Numbered from the stretch's first letter, positions 8,887-16,904 are shown. The stretch: DNA of 64,000 nucleotides from Actinophytocola gossypii (GCF_025165815.1 NZ_JAFFZE010000004.1:496001-560000); one strand, 5' to 3'. The notes: generated by a model not told the origin, from the letters alone. Program-made: numbers and translations.

Positions 8887-9618
8887 TCAGGCACGCCACA
8901 CCGTCGCTCGGCGCCGCGCCCGCCTTCCCGGAGGCGTCGCGAGCTCACGCGCGGCGAACCGGCGCACGTCCTCGTCGGCGGAAGCGGCCGCGTGATCGAG
9001 CGGACGCCGGTCATCGTCGAAGAAGACCACGGCCACCGCGGCGGCGAACGATCGGACGACGGGATCGCCCGAGTCCAGCCGCGGGACGACGTCCTCGGCC
9101 GTCGTCCCGCCGCGCATGGCCGCCGCCAACCAACCGGTGAGTTCACGAACCTCACCGGTCAGGTGCGGGACGGCGGCGTCCACCTGTTCCCGCGCCGACC
9201 ACGCGAGGAAGTCCATCACCCTGGTCCGCAGCGGGCCCCACTGGTCGGCGACCCGCGCGATCGCCTTCGCGATCACCGGCCCGTCCTCGGTGCCGGCCGC
9301 GGAGTGGACGGTGTCCACGGCATTCCACCGCACCGTGCGACTGGGGTGCTCCAGCAGGATCGCCACTTCGGCCAGCAGCGGCGCCGCCTGGATCGCGAGT
9401 TCGGAAAGGATCCAGGAGCCGGACTCCACCACCGGGTCGTACTCACTGCGCAGCAACGGAACGAGCCGCTCGAGCGGGTAACCCCGGAACGCCTGCCGCA
9501 GCAACTCGTACGCCGCCTCGCCAACGGCCTCCGCACGCCGGTCGGTGAACCCGGTCAGGAACCGCACGAGTTCGTCACCACGCTCGAGACCGGCCGCGCC
9601 CTTCCCGCTCGACGGCAT
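8887..9618 (-). CDS. HEAT-repeat-like protein of unknown function
   Basis: The protein has about 243 residues. ATG 9618 is chosen over the ATG three codons upstream because CAGGA sits at a proper distance. The sequence is a run of paired helices with HEAT-like phrases such as DPVVESGSWILSELA, HPSRTVRWNAVDTVHSAA and SGDPVVRSFAAAVAVVFFDDD, which suggests an alpha-solenoid that acts as a binding scaffold in the cytosol. There is no signal peptide, membrane segment or catalytic motif. Similar short solenoids often sit next to toxin genes as putative immunity proteins, but no toxin neighbour is visible here. The fragment at 9690-9925 on the other strand is a decayed RCC1-type repeat protein. Confidence 0.7.
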   Translation of the reverse strand: MPSSGKGAAGLERGDELVRFLTGFTDRRAEAVGEAAYELLRQAFRGYPLERLVPLLRSEYDPVVESGSWILSELAIQAAPLLAEVAILLEHPSRTVRWNAVDTVHSAAGTEDGPVIAKAIARVADQWGPLRTRVMDFLAWSAREQVDAAVPHLTGEVRELTGWLAAAMRGGTTAEDVVPRLDSGDPVVRSFAAAVAVVFFDDDRRPLDHAAASADEDVRRFAARELATPPGRRARRRATVWRA

Positions 9619-9689
9619 GCCACACATCCTGCCACTACGGTCGAGCCCTGGCGGTCCCGTCCCGGTGCCGAACGACCAAGGCGTCCAAC

Positions 9690-9925
9690 GGGATGGGCAA
9701 CGGCAGCACCGGCACGGTGGTACCCAACCCGGTCCAGGTCTCCGGCCTCAGCGACATCGTCGACCTCGCCGGCCTCGGCGACGCCGTCATCGCACTGGAC
9801 TCCACCGGGACAGGTCCACGGCTGGGGCGCCAACACGCACCGCGAGCTCCCCTGCCCGACCTCACTCACATCGAAAGCATCTCCAACGGCACCGACGACG
9901 GCCGGGCATTCCGGTCATGGCGCGC
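9690..9925 (+). pseudogene. decayed RCC1-repeat (beta-propeller) fragment
   Basis: Frame 3 reads GNGSTGTVVPNPVQVSGLSD followed by IVDLAGLGDAVIALDSTGT. Frame 1 then continues QVHGWGANTHRELPCP, and frame 3 resumes LTHIESISNGTDDGRAF. Together these give the RCC1 repeat pattern (LGNG.....PVQVSGLSDVVxIAxG...xALxSDGTVxGWGxN..GELG, family knowledge). There is at least one frameshift, near 9812, and neither end has a start or a complete propeller. It is a relic of a repeat protein gene, and its GC3 pattern still looks like the coding DNA around it. Confidence 0.55.
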
Positions 9926-9935
9926 GGGCACGCAG

Positions 9936-10319
9936 TCAGCCCTTGCGTGGCTCGTCGGCCGCCTTCAGTCGGGCGGCCTCCTTGCGGACGTCGACCTGTG
10001 TCTCGCGTTCGCGCTGGAGCCACTCCGGGTTCTCGGCCTTCAACGCCTCGATCTCGTCGGTCGTCAACGCGTCGGTGATGCCCGCGCGGGCGAGGCCGCT
10101 GACCGAGATCCGCAGCTTGGCCGCGACGACCTGGCGCGGGTGCGGCCCGTTGCGGCGCAGGTCGCGCAGCCACTCGGGCGGGTCGGCCTGCAGCGCGTTC
10201 AGCTCGTCCCGCGACACGACCCCGTCCCGGAACCCCGCGGGGGTGGCGTCGAGGTACACCCCCAGCTTCTTCGCCGCCGTCGCGGGCTTCATCGTCTGTG
10301 GGGTCTTGCGGGACGTCAT
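9936..10319 (-). CDS. DUF5997-like small protein
   Basis: The protein has 127 residues, starting MTSRKTPQTMKPATAAKKLG at ATG 10319. The frame is open further upstream but only as the antisense of the divergent gene. The phrases NALQADPPEWLRDLRRNGPHP and VVAAKLRISVSGLARAGITD are very conserved in what I recall as DUF5997. The second half looks like a helix-turn-helix-like segment (KLRISVSGLARAG), so nucleic acid binding is possible. It is divergent from a LysR effector-domain gene (10373) with only 53 bp between the starts, a pairing I recall from other actinobacteria, which suggests the two work together. No biochemical role is known to me. Confidence 0.85.
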   Translation of the reverse strand: MTSRKTPQTMKPATAAKKLGVYLDATPAGFRDGVVSRDELNALQADPPEWLRDLRRNGPHPRQVVAAKLRISVSGLARAGITDALTTDEIEALKAENPEWLQRERETQVDVRKEAARLKAADEPRKG

Positions 10320-10372
10320 GCGGCGAGGGTAGTCGCCCCGTTCCCGCCGCTCACACCCGGTAATCTGCCCTC

Positions 10373-11086
10373 GTGACGAGCCAGGACGCAGCGCCGACGT
10401 TCCGGCTCGCGTACGTGCCGGGTGTGACGCCGGGCAAGTGGTCGCGGGTCTGGCACGCGCGGCTGCCCGACGTGCCGTTGATCCTCGATCAGGTGACCGC
10501 CGCCGACGCCGTCGCCGTGGTGCGCGACCGCGGCGCCGACGCGGCCCTGCTGCGGTTGCCGATCGACCGGACCGGCCTGCACGCCATCCCCCTCTACACC
10601 GAGACGACCGTGCTCGTGGTGCCGAAGCACCACGAGCTGACCGCGGCGACCGAGGTGTCCGAGGCGGACCTCGCCGACACCGTCCTGCTGCACCCCCACG
10701 ACGACACCCTCGACTGGGCCGAGCCACCCCGCGTCGCCGCCCACCGGCCGGACACGACCACGGACGCGGTCGAGCTGGTGGCGGCCGGGGTGGGCCTGCT
10801 CGTCGTCCCGCAGTCGATAGCCCGGCTGCACCACCGCCGGGACCTCACCTACCGGCCGGTCACCTTCGCCCCCGAGTCCCGCGTCGCTCTCACGTGGCTG
10901 GAGGACGAGACCACCGACCTCATGGAGCAGTTCATCGGGATCGTGCGGGGGCGGACGGTCAACAGCACCCGGGGCCGACCGCGGGCCCAGGAGAAGCGTT
11001 CCCAGCCCGCCGCGCGCAAGGCCGAGACGAGTCGATCCGCGAGCCGGGGGCGCGGCGCCAGGCGCGGTAGGCCTCGCCACCGCTGA
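10373..11086 (+). CDS. LysR-type effector-binding domain protein lacking the N-terminal HTH, with a basic AT-hook-like tail
   Basis: The protein has 237 residues and a GTG start at 10373. Residues about 8-190 form the periplasmic-binding-fold effector domain of LysR regulators (FRLAYVPGVTPGKW, then PLYTETTVLVVPKHHEL and GVGLLVVPQSIARLHHR). The usual N-terminal winged HTH is absent, and no in-frame upstream coding replaces it. The last 40 residues are strongly basic with two RGRP cores (200-203 and 231-234), the signature of AT-hook minor-groove binding. It may sense a small molecule and act with the divergent DUF5997-like protein, or bind DNA through the tail (inference). Confidence 0.85.
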   Translation: MTSQDAAPTFRLAYVPGVTPGKWSRVWHARLPDVPLILDQVTAADAVAVVRDRGADAALLRLPIDRTGLHAIPLYTETTVLVVPKHHELTAATEVSEADLADTVLLHPHDDTLDWAEPPRVAAHRPDTTTDAVELVAAGVGLLVVPQSIARLHHRRDLTYRPVTFAPESRVALTWLEDETTDLMEQFIGIVRGRTVNSTRGRPRAQEKRSQPAARKAETSRSASRGRGARRGRPRHR

Positions 11087-11122
11087 ACTCCTCGTCACAC
11101 CCGTGGATCCGCACGTTGTCCG

Positions 11123-12118
11123 TCAACGAACGATGACGGTCCGGCCGTCCCGCGGCGGGACGAGCTCGCCGATCACCGGTGCGCCGGGGATCTCGCCCGC
11201 GATCAGCAGGCCGCCGGAGGTCTGCGCGTCGGCCAGGAGCAGGGCGGTGTCCTCCGGCACGGTGTCCAGGGCGGCGTGCGGACGGACCCAGTCGAGGTTG
11301 CGGCGGCTGCCGCCGGGGACGAAGCCGTCGCGCACCGCCTCGTGCGCGCCGTCCAGGTACGGCACCGCCGCCGCGTCGACCACCGCGCTCACTCCGCTGG
11401 CGCGGGCCAGCTTGTGCAGGTGACCGAGCAGGCCGAATCCGGTGACGTCGGTGGCGCAGGTGAGGCCGGCGGCGACGGCGGCGGTCGAGGCGGCCGCGTT
11501 GAGCGTGACCATCACCTCGACGGCCGCCGGGAAGCGCTCCCCCGTCGCCTTGTGGCGGGAGTTCAGCACACCGAGCCCCAGCGGCTTGGTCAGCGACAGC
11601 GGCAGGCCGGCCCGCCCCGCGTCGTTGCGCAGCAGGCGGTCGGGATGTCCGAAACCGGTCACCGCGAGCCCGTACTTGGGTTCCGGGTCGTCCACACTGT
11701 GCCCGCCGGCGAGGTGGCAGCTCGCCGACGAGCAGACGTCCATGCCGCCGCGCAGCACCTCGGCGGCCAGCTCCATCGGCAGGATCTCCCTCGGCCACGC
11801 CAACAGGTTCAGCGCGACCACCGGGTGTCCGCCCATGGCGTAGACGTCGGAGAGCGCGTTCGCCGCGGCGATGCGGCCCCAGTCGTAGGCGTCGTCGACG
11901 ACCGGGGTGAAGAAGTCCGTGGTGGCGATCAGCGCACGGTCACCGTCCACCCGCACCACGGCCGCGTCGTCGCCGTCGTCGAGGCCGACCAGGAGCTCAC
12001 CGGCCGGCTGCGAGGCGGGCGCGCCGTTCAGTCGCCGGACCACCTCCTCGAGCTCGCCCGGCGGGATCTTGCAGGCACAGCCGCCGCCATGGGCATATCG
12101 GGTCAGCCGGTAGCTCAT
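11123..12118 (-). CDS. selD: selenide, water dikinase
   Basis: The protein has 331 residues and makes selenophosphate from selenide and ATP, the selenium donor for Sec-tRNA synthesis. The N-terminal active-site motif GGGCACKIPP (Cys14, Cys16, Lys17) is present with cysteine, not selenocysteine. The metal and ATP segments DDAAVVRV, TTDFFTPVVDD, AGGHSVDDPEPKYGLAV and TDVTGFGLLGHL are all visible. ATG 12118 (MSYRLTRYAHGGG) is the natural start. The open frame continues upstream only as antisense of tRNA-Sec and selA. It is divergent from selC-selA-selB, and the complete Sec machinery is thus contiguous. Confidence 0.95.
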   Translation of the reverse strand: MSYRLTRYAHGGGCACKIPPGELEEVVRRLNGAPASQPAGELLVGLDDGDDAAVVRVDGDRALIATTDFFTPVVDDAYDWGRIAAANALSDVYAMGGHPVVALNLLAWPREILPMELAAEVLRGGMDVCSSASCHLAGGHSVDDPEPKYGLAVTGFGHPDRLLRNDAGRAGLPLSLTKPLGLGVLNSRHKATGERFPAAVEVMVTLNAAASTAAVAAGLTCATDVTGFGLLGHLHKLARASGVSAVVDAAAVPYLDGAHEAVRDGFVPGGSRRNLDWVRPHAALDTVPEDTALLLADAQTSGGLLIAGEIPGAPVIGELVPPRDGRTVIVR

Positions 12119-12160
12119 GCGGACGATTCTGTCGTTTGCGATGATGACCGCATGTCGCAG

Positions 12161-12252
12161 GGAGGCGCTTCCGGCCTGGTGACCGGCGCGGTCTTCAACA
12201 CCGTTGAACGGCGGACACCGTCGTTGGCGGGTTCGATTCCCGTTCGCCTCCG
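12161..12252 (+). tRNA. selC: tRNA-Sec (anticodon TCA)
   Basis: I folded this by eye. The acceptor is GGAGGCGC/TCGCCTCC, with 7 perfect pairs plus a C-T mismatch at the eighth (bacterial tRNA-Sec has 8), and discriminator G at 12252. The D arm is CCGG...CCGG. The anticodon stem GCGGT/ACCGT carries loop CTTCAAC with anticodon TCA. The long variable arm AACGGCGG-ACA-CCGTCGTT pairs over 8 bp, and the T arm is GCGGG-TTCGATT-CCCGT. CCA is not encoded. The 92-base length and 8-bp variable arm are diagnostic of tRNA-Sec. It lies between selD and selA, only 24 bases before selA. Confidence 0.93.
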
Positions 12253-12275
12253 CGTGGGGGCGGGGATGTGCCGGC

Positions 12276-13565
12276 GTGGGTGATCCGCGGCGGCACATCC
12301 CGCGCACCGATCTCCTGCTCGCCGAACCCCCGCTCGCCGACGCCGCGCGGGTACTCGGGCAGGCGCTCGTGAAGGCCGCCGTCGTGGCCGCGCAGAACCG
12401 GGCCCGCGCCGGCGAGATCGGCGTCGACGCGATCGTCGAGCACGCGATCGCCACCCTGCCCCCGACGGCGTCGACCCTACGGCCGGTGCTCAACGCGACC
12501 GGTGTCGTCGTGCACACGAACCTCGGCCGCGCGCCGCTGTCGGCCAGCGCCCTCGACGCCGTGCGCGCCGCCGGCGGCAACACGGACGTGGAGTTCGACC
12601 TGGCGACCGGGCAACGGGCCCGCCGGGGGCGCGGCACGCTCGCCGCCCTGGCCGACGTGGTGCCGGACGCCGAGGCGGTGCACGTGGTCAACAACAACGC
12701 CGCCGCACTGCTGCTGTGCGCGCTCGCGCTCGCCGACGGCCGGGAGATCGTGCTGAGCCGGGGCGAGCTGGTCGAGATCGGCGACGGGTTCCGCATCCCC
12801 GAGCTGCTCGCCGCGACGGGGGCACGGCTGCGGGAGGTGGGCACGACCAACCGCACGACGGCCGCCGACTACGCCGCGGCGGTCGGTCCGGACACCGGGT
12901 TCGTGCTGAAGGTGCACCCGTCGAACTTCCTGGTCACCGGGTTCACCGCGGCGGCGGGCATCGCGGAGCTGGCCACGCTCGGCGTGCCGGTCGTCGCCGA
13001 CATCGGCTCGGGCCTGCTCCGCCCGGACCCGCTGCTGCCGGATGAGCCGGACGCGACCACCGCGCTGCGAGCGGGCGCCGCGCTCGTGACCGCGAGCGCC
13101 GACAAGCTGCTCGGCGGTCCGCAGGCCGGGCTGTTGTTCGGGCGGCGTGACCTCGTCGAACTGCTTCGCCGACACCCGACCGCCCGCGCGCTGCGCGTCG
13201 ACAAGCTCACCCTGGCCGCGCTCGAGGCGACGTTGCGCGGGCCGGTGCCGCCGGTCCGGCGGGCCATCCACGCGGACCTCGCCGCGCTGCGAACCCGTGC
13301 GACGCGGCTCGCCGAGGAGCTCGGCCGCCGCGGGGTCGAGGTGACGGCGGTGGACTCCGTCGCGGTGGTCGGCGGCGGCGGAGCGCCCGGCGTCGAGCTG
13401 CCGAGCGCCGCGCTGTGCCTGCCCGCCCGGCACGCCGAGCGGCTCCGTACGGCCGACCCGCCGGTCGTCGGGCGGGTGGAGCGCGGCCGGTGCCTGCTCG
13501 ACCTGCGGACCGTGCCGCCGGAGGACGACGGACGGCTGCTGGAGGCGGTGGCGCGGTGCACGTGA
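12276..13565 (+). CDS. selA: L-seryl-tRNA(Sec) selenium transferase
   Basis: The protein has 429 residues. It converts Ser-tRNA(Sec) to Sec-tRNA(Sec) using selenophosphate and PLP. GTG 12276 (VGDPRRHIPRTDLLL) is chosen because GGGGA lies 9 bases upstream and the frame before it runs into the tRNA gene. The N-terminal tRNA-binding domain (1-60) precedes the fold-type I core with LNATGVVVHTNLGRAPLS, EFDLATGQRARRG, HVVNNNAAALLL and the PLP lysine Lys277 in SADKLLGGPQAG. Length and motifs are those of bacterial SelA. It overlaps selB by 10 bases, so translation is coupled. Confidence 0.96.
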   Translation: MGDPRRHIPRTDLLLAEPPLADAARVLGQALVKAAVVAAQNRARAGEIGVDAIVEHAIATLPPTASTLRPVLNATGVVVHTNLGRAPLSASALDAVRAAGGNTDVEFDLATGQRARRGRGTLAALADVVPDAEAVHVVNNNAAALLLCALALADGREIVLSRGELVEIGDGFRIPELLAATGARLREVGTTNRTTAADYAAAVGPDTGFVLKVHPSNFLVTGFTAAAGIAELATLGVPVVADIGSGLLRPDPLLPDEPDATTALRAGAALVTASADKLLGGPQAGLLFGRRDLVELLRRHPTARALRVDKLTLAALEATLRGPVPPVRRAIHADLAALRTRATRLAEELGRRGVEVTAVDSVAVVGGGGAPGVELPSAALCLPARHAERLRTADPPVVGRVERGRCLLDLRTVPPEDDGRLLEAVARCT

Positions 13566-15292
13566 TCGCCACCGCGGGGCATGTCGACCACGGCAAGTCC
13601 ACCCTGGTACGGGCACTGACCGGAATGGAACCCGACCGGCTCGCCGAGGAGCGCCGTCGCGGGCTGACCGTCGACCTCGGGTTCGCCTGGACGGCGCTGG
13701 CCGGCGAGGAGCTGGCGTTCGTCGACGTGCCGGGCCACGAGCGGTTCGTGCCGAACATGCTCGCCGGAACCGGGCCCGCACCCGCCGTGATGTTCGTGGT
13801 CGCCGCGGACGAGGGCTGGCAGGCCCAGTCGACCGAGCACCTCGCCGCGCTCGAGGCGTTCGGGGTGCGGCACGGCCTGCTGGTCGTGACCAAGTGCGAC
13901 CGCGCCGATCCGGCGGCCGCCACCGCGGTGGCCGGGGAACGGTTCGCCGAGGGCGGGCTGGCCGGGGTGCGCGCGGTGGCGGTGAGCGGGCGGACCGGCG
14001 TCGGGTTGCCGGAGCTGCGTGCCGCGCTGCTGGCGCTGGCCGCCGAGCTCCCCGTCCCGGACACCACCGCGGACGTGCGACTGTGGGTCGACCGCGCGTT
14101 CACCATCCGGGGCGCGGGCACGGTGGTGACCGGCACGCTTGGGGCGGGCACGATCCGCGTCGGTGACGAGCTCGTGCTCGCCGGCCGACGGGTGTCGGTG
14201 CGCGGGCTGCAGGCACTCGGTCGGCCCCACGACGAGGTGCGGGCCGTGGCACGCGTCGCGGTGAACCTGCGCGGTGTCGACCGGCGCCACGTGCGGCGCG
14301 GTGACGCGCTGCTGACCCCGTCGGCGTGGCGGCTCACCCGCGAGGTGGACGTCCGGCTGCGCGGCGACGCCGCCGCCGACCTCCATCGCACGCTGGTGCT
14401 CCACGTCGGCGCGGCGGCGACGCCGTGCCGGGTTCGTCCACTCGGGACGGACAGCGCCCGCCTCTCGCTCGCCGCCGGGCTGCCGTTGCGGGCCGGCGAC
14501 ACCGGCCTGCTGCGGGACCCCGGCGAGCACCGGATCCCCGACGGCGTCGAGATCGTCGACCCCTGCCCGCCACCGCTCACCGGGCGCGGCGCGGCGCGAA
14601 CACGAGCCGAGGAGCTGGCGGCGGCGGCCCGTGCGCACGTCCGGCGACACGGCGCGGTGCGCGCAGCCGACCTGCGCGTGCTCGGGTGGTCCCCGACCGG
14701 GATCCGGATCGGCGACTGGGTGGTCGACGAGGCGCTGCACCGCGACCTGCCGGGCCGGATCACCGCGCGGTTCACCGCATGGTCGGCGGCCGACCCGGTC
14801 GCGGCCGGAATGCCGGTCGAGGTGCTGCGCCGCGAGGTCGGCGTGCCGCGACCGGTCCTGCTCGCCGCGCTCGCCGAGACGGAGCTGACCGTCCACAACG
14901 GGCTTGTCTGGGCCGGGGACAGCGGGCCGTCGTTGCCGGAGACGGTGGCGCGGCCGCTCGCGGAGGTCGAGACCCGGCTCGCGGCGGAACCGTTCGGCGC
15001 GCCGGAATCCGCGTACCTCGCCGAGCTGGGACTCGGCCCGCGCGAGCTGGCGGCCGCCGAGCGCGCCGGCAGGCTGGTTCGGCTGACGGGCTCCGTGGTC
15101 CTCGCGCCGGACGCGCCGGCGCGCGCCGCCGAGGTTCTCGCCGCGCTGCCGTCGCCGTTCACGGTCGGCGACGCCCGGCGCGCGCTGGGCACCACCCGCC
15201 GGGTCGCGGTGCCGCTGCTGGAACACCTCGACGCGAACGGGGTCACCCGCCGCCACGACGACGGCACCCGCACGATGCGCCGCGGCGACTGA
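13556..15292 (+). CDS. selB: selenocysteine-specific elongation factor
   Basis: The protein has 578 residues. It is the GTPase that delivers Sec-tRNA to UGA codons followed by a SECIS hairpin. GTG 13556 gives VHVIATAGHVDHGKST, with the G1 loop at residues 8-16. An alternative GTG two codons on would remove only two residues. G3 is DVPGHE and G4 is TKCD (VVTKCDRAD). Beta-barrel domains II and III follow (FTIRGAGTVVTGTLGAG), and the last about 190 residues are winged-helix repeats that bind SECIS, ending with RRALGTTRRVAVPLLEHLD. The protein is slightly shorter than E. coli SelB (614 residues, recalled). No selenoprotein gene was recognised in the window, so its targets are elsewhere. Confidence 0.96.
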   Translation: MHVIATAGHVDHGKSTLVRALTGMEPDRLAEERRRGLTVDLGFAWTALAGEELAFVDVPGHERFVPNMLAGTGPAPAVMFVVAADEGWQAQSTEHLAALEAFGVRHGLLVVTKCDRADPAAATAVAGERFAEGGLAGVRAVAVSGRTGVGLPELRAALLALAAELPVPDTTADVRLWVDRAFTIRGAGTVVTGTLGAGTIRVGDELVLAGRRVSVRGLQALGRPHDEVRAVARVAVNLRGVDRRHVRRGDALLTPSAWRLTREVDVRLRGDAAADLHRTLVLHVGAAATPCRVRPLGTDSARLSLAAGLPLRAGDTGLLRDPGEHRIPDGVEIVDPCPPPLTGRGAARTRAEELAAAARAHVRRHGAVRAADLRVLGWSPTGIRIGDWVVDEALHRDLPGRITARFTAWSAADPVAAGMPVEVLRREVGVPRPVLLAALAETELTVHNGLVWAGDSGPSLPETVARPLAEVETRLAAEPFGAPESAYLAELGLGPRELAAAERAGRLVRLTGSVVLAPDAPARAAEVLAALPSPFTVGDARRALGTTRRVAVPLLEHLDANGVTRRHDDGTRTMRRGD

Positions 15293-15298
15293 GCCGGG

Positions 15299-16735
15299 TC
15301 AGCCGTTGAGTGGCTTCGCCGCGTGGACGGTCACGGTCACGTCGGCGATGTCGGCGCGGCTCACCCGGTCGTCGCAGTTGTCGGCGAGTACCGCGATCTG
15401 CTCCTTCACCGGAAGCCGTTGCCACTGCGGGGAAACCGGGCCCCGATGTCCGGGAAGTGCCGGTTCGTCCTCGGTCACCACGAGCTTCTCGGCGATCGCT
15501 CCCGCGGCGGTGACACCGCCTCGGACCGAGCCGGACCACTGGCGCACGCCGTAGAACGTCGAGTCGGGACCCGGGTTGATCCACTGGGAGACAAGCAGTT
15601 GGGCGTTGCCCAGCGTCGAGTACGGGTGCACCACCGGCGCGTAGAGATACGGCGCCTGGGACCAGGTCACGTGGGTCCTCGGCGCCGACCACAGGCCGGT
15701 CGGGTACGGCGCCGTCTGGGTGACCGCTCCGCGTCCACCGTTGAGGAACGACAGCACGACGCGCCCCTCGATGACCTCGGCCGCGATCTCACCGATCGCC
15801 TCGGACGGGCTCGGCGCGCCGATGATCGGCGTCGACGGGCCACCCGGCCGCCAGTCCCAGCGCCCGCCGCCGTCCGCGCCCCAGAACTGGTACTGGCTCG
15901 GCTCCCACATCCTGTTCCAGTGCACCCGCATGAGGTGGATGCCGCCGCCGTTCCACCGGCCCTCGTTGGTGCCGTAGATGTAGACCCAGTCCTCGCCCGG
16001 CCACATGATCATGGCGTTGTTCTGGAAGTGCGACCAGAGGCCCTGGTTCCAGAAGTCCATGTTCTCCCGGTTCGTCTCCAGGTTCCAGGTGCGTTGCCAG
16101 TGCTCGGCGTGCGTGTCGGTCGAGGTCCACTGGCGGGAGTACCAGGTGCGCCAGCTGCCACCCGGGCTCGGGATCCCGCCCTGGTCCGGGATGGCCCAGT
16201 CGCGTACGCCGAACGTGGTCATCAGGTAGCGGCCGTCCGGCAGGTGGATCAGGTCGTTGGGGATCTCGGTGACCACCTGGCCCGGCTCGTTCCGCGCCAC
16301 GTGGGGATCGGCGTGGTGGTAGTCGATCATCTGCTTCGCGCGGGCGCCACCGATGCAGTTGTCCCAGCGGATCCCGGTGTGGATGTCCGCGTTCGACTGC
16401 CGCAGCCCGACCGGGGACCGCCAGCCGGTGCTGTTCTGCGGCACCGGCTGGTCGAACGTGTCCCCGAAGAGAGTGATGCAGTAGCCGTGGTTGGTGCGCG
16501 CGGTGAAGCCGAGATCGGTGCCGCGGAAGCCGAACCGGGCGGTCTCCTCGCCGGTGAGGTCCTTGACGTGGCCGGCGCGGGCACCGGGCGAGGTGCTGGC
16601 CGAGGCACCGCCCATACCGGCGACCAGGCCGCTCGCGCCGAGCGCCAACCCGGCGGCGCCCTTGAGGAACGTCGCCCGGCTCACCCCCCGCGCCGACAGG
16701 TTCGGATCGCTACCGGTGTCGTCGTCGCGCCGCAT
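15299..16735 (-). CDS. exported DUF4185-like protein
   Basis: The protein has 478 residues. ATG 16735 is chosen because AGGGGAG sits 4 bases before it; an upstream ATG at 16768 has no such site. The N-terminus reads GVSRATFLKGAAGLALGASG, a Tat-like signal in which the second arginine of the usual SRRTFLKG is alanine, so export may use Sec or a relaxed Tat signal. The mature part is Trp/Gly-rich with phrases like YCITLFGDTFDQP, GVRDWAIPDQGG and GTNEGRWNGGGIHLMRV, which I recall from DUF4185, a five-bladed glycosidase-like fold with no assigned reaction. It is convergent with selB (6-bp gap) and divergent from the MauE/MauD-type operon. Confidence 0.75.
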   Translation of the reverse strand: MRRDDDTGSDPNLSARGVSRATFLKGAAGLALGASGLVAGMGGASASTSPGARAGHVKDLTGEETARFGFRGTDLGFTARTNHGYCITLFGDTFDQPVPQNSTGWRSPVGLRQSNADIHTGIRWDNCIGGARAKQMIDYHHADPHVARNEPGQVVTEIPNDLIHLPDGRYLMTTFGVRDWAIPDQGGIPSPGGSWRTWYSRQWTSTDTHAEHWQRTWNLETNRENMDFWNQGLWSHFQNNAMIMWPGEDWVYIYGTNEGRWNGGGIHLMRVHWNRMWEPSQYQFWGADGGGRWDWRPGGPSTPIIGAPSPSEAIGEIAAEVIEGRVVLSFLNGGRGAVTQTAPYPTGLWSAPRTHVTWSQAPYLYAPVVHPYSTLGNAQLLVSQWINPGPDSTFYGVRQWSGSVRGGVTAAGAIAEKLVVTEDEPALPGHRGPVSPQWQRLPVKEQIAVLADNCDDRVSRADIADVTVTVHAAKPLNG

Positions 16736-16800
16736 TCCACTCCCCTGACCTGAGTACGGGTCCGCCACCAGACCTTCGTCGTGATCTGGCAGCAGGTACG

Positions 16801-16830
16801 CGGTGGGGGAAACGGCCTATTTCCCCACCG
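16801..16830. promoter_or_regulatory. imperfect hairpin or palindrome upstream of the MauE/MauD-type operon
   Basis: CGGTGGGG-G-AAA and TTTCCCCACCG can pair over 11 bp with a one-base bulge and a 7-base loop. It lies in the divergent gap between the DUF4185-like gene (start 16735) and the operon beginning at 16905. Because both genes point away from it, a terminator role is unlikely, and an operator or leader structure is more plausible (inference). Confidence 0.45.
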
Positions 16831-16836
16831 GACTTC

Positions 16837-16860
16837 ACGTAATACATTTACGTTATGTAT
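16837..16860. promoter_or_regulatory. nested AT-rich palindromes, probable operator/promoter of the 16905 operon
   Basis: Two overlapping perfect inverted repeats share the same bases: ACGTAA-TACAT-TTACGT (16837-16853) and ATACAT-TTACGTT-ATGTAT (16842-16860). This patch is strikingly AT-rich for the genome and ends 44 bp before the chosen GTG. The pattern fits binding of a dimeric repressor at or near the -10 region. The regulator is not identifiable from the window. Confidence 0.55.
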
Positions 16861-16904
16861 CCACTCATGGTCAATGAGTACCCAACACCGTGCCGGGGGG
16901 TGCT

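Noticed and set aside
11123-12856. A 577-codon frame that would extend selD upstream
   Set aside because: The extension is antisense to tRNA-Sec and selA, and SelD starts naturally at the conserved MSYRLT...GGGCACK segment.
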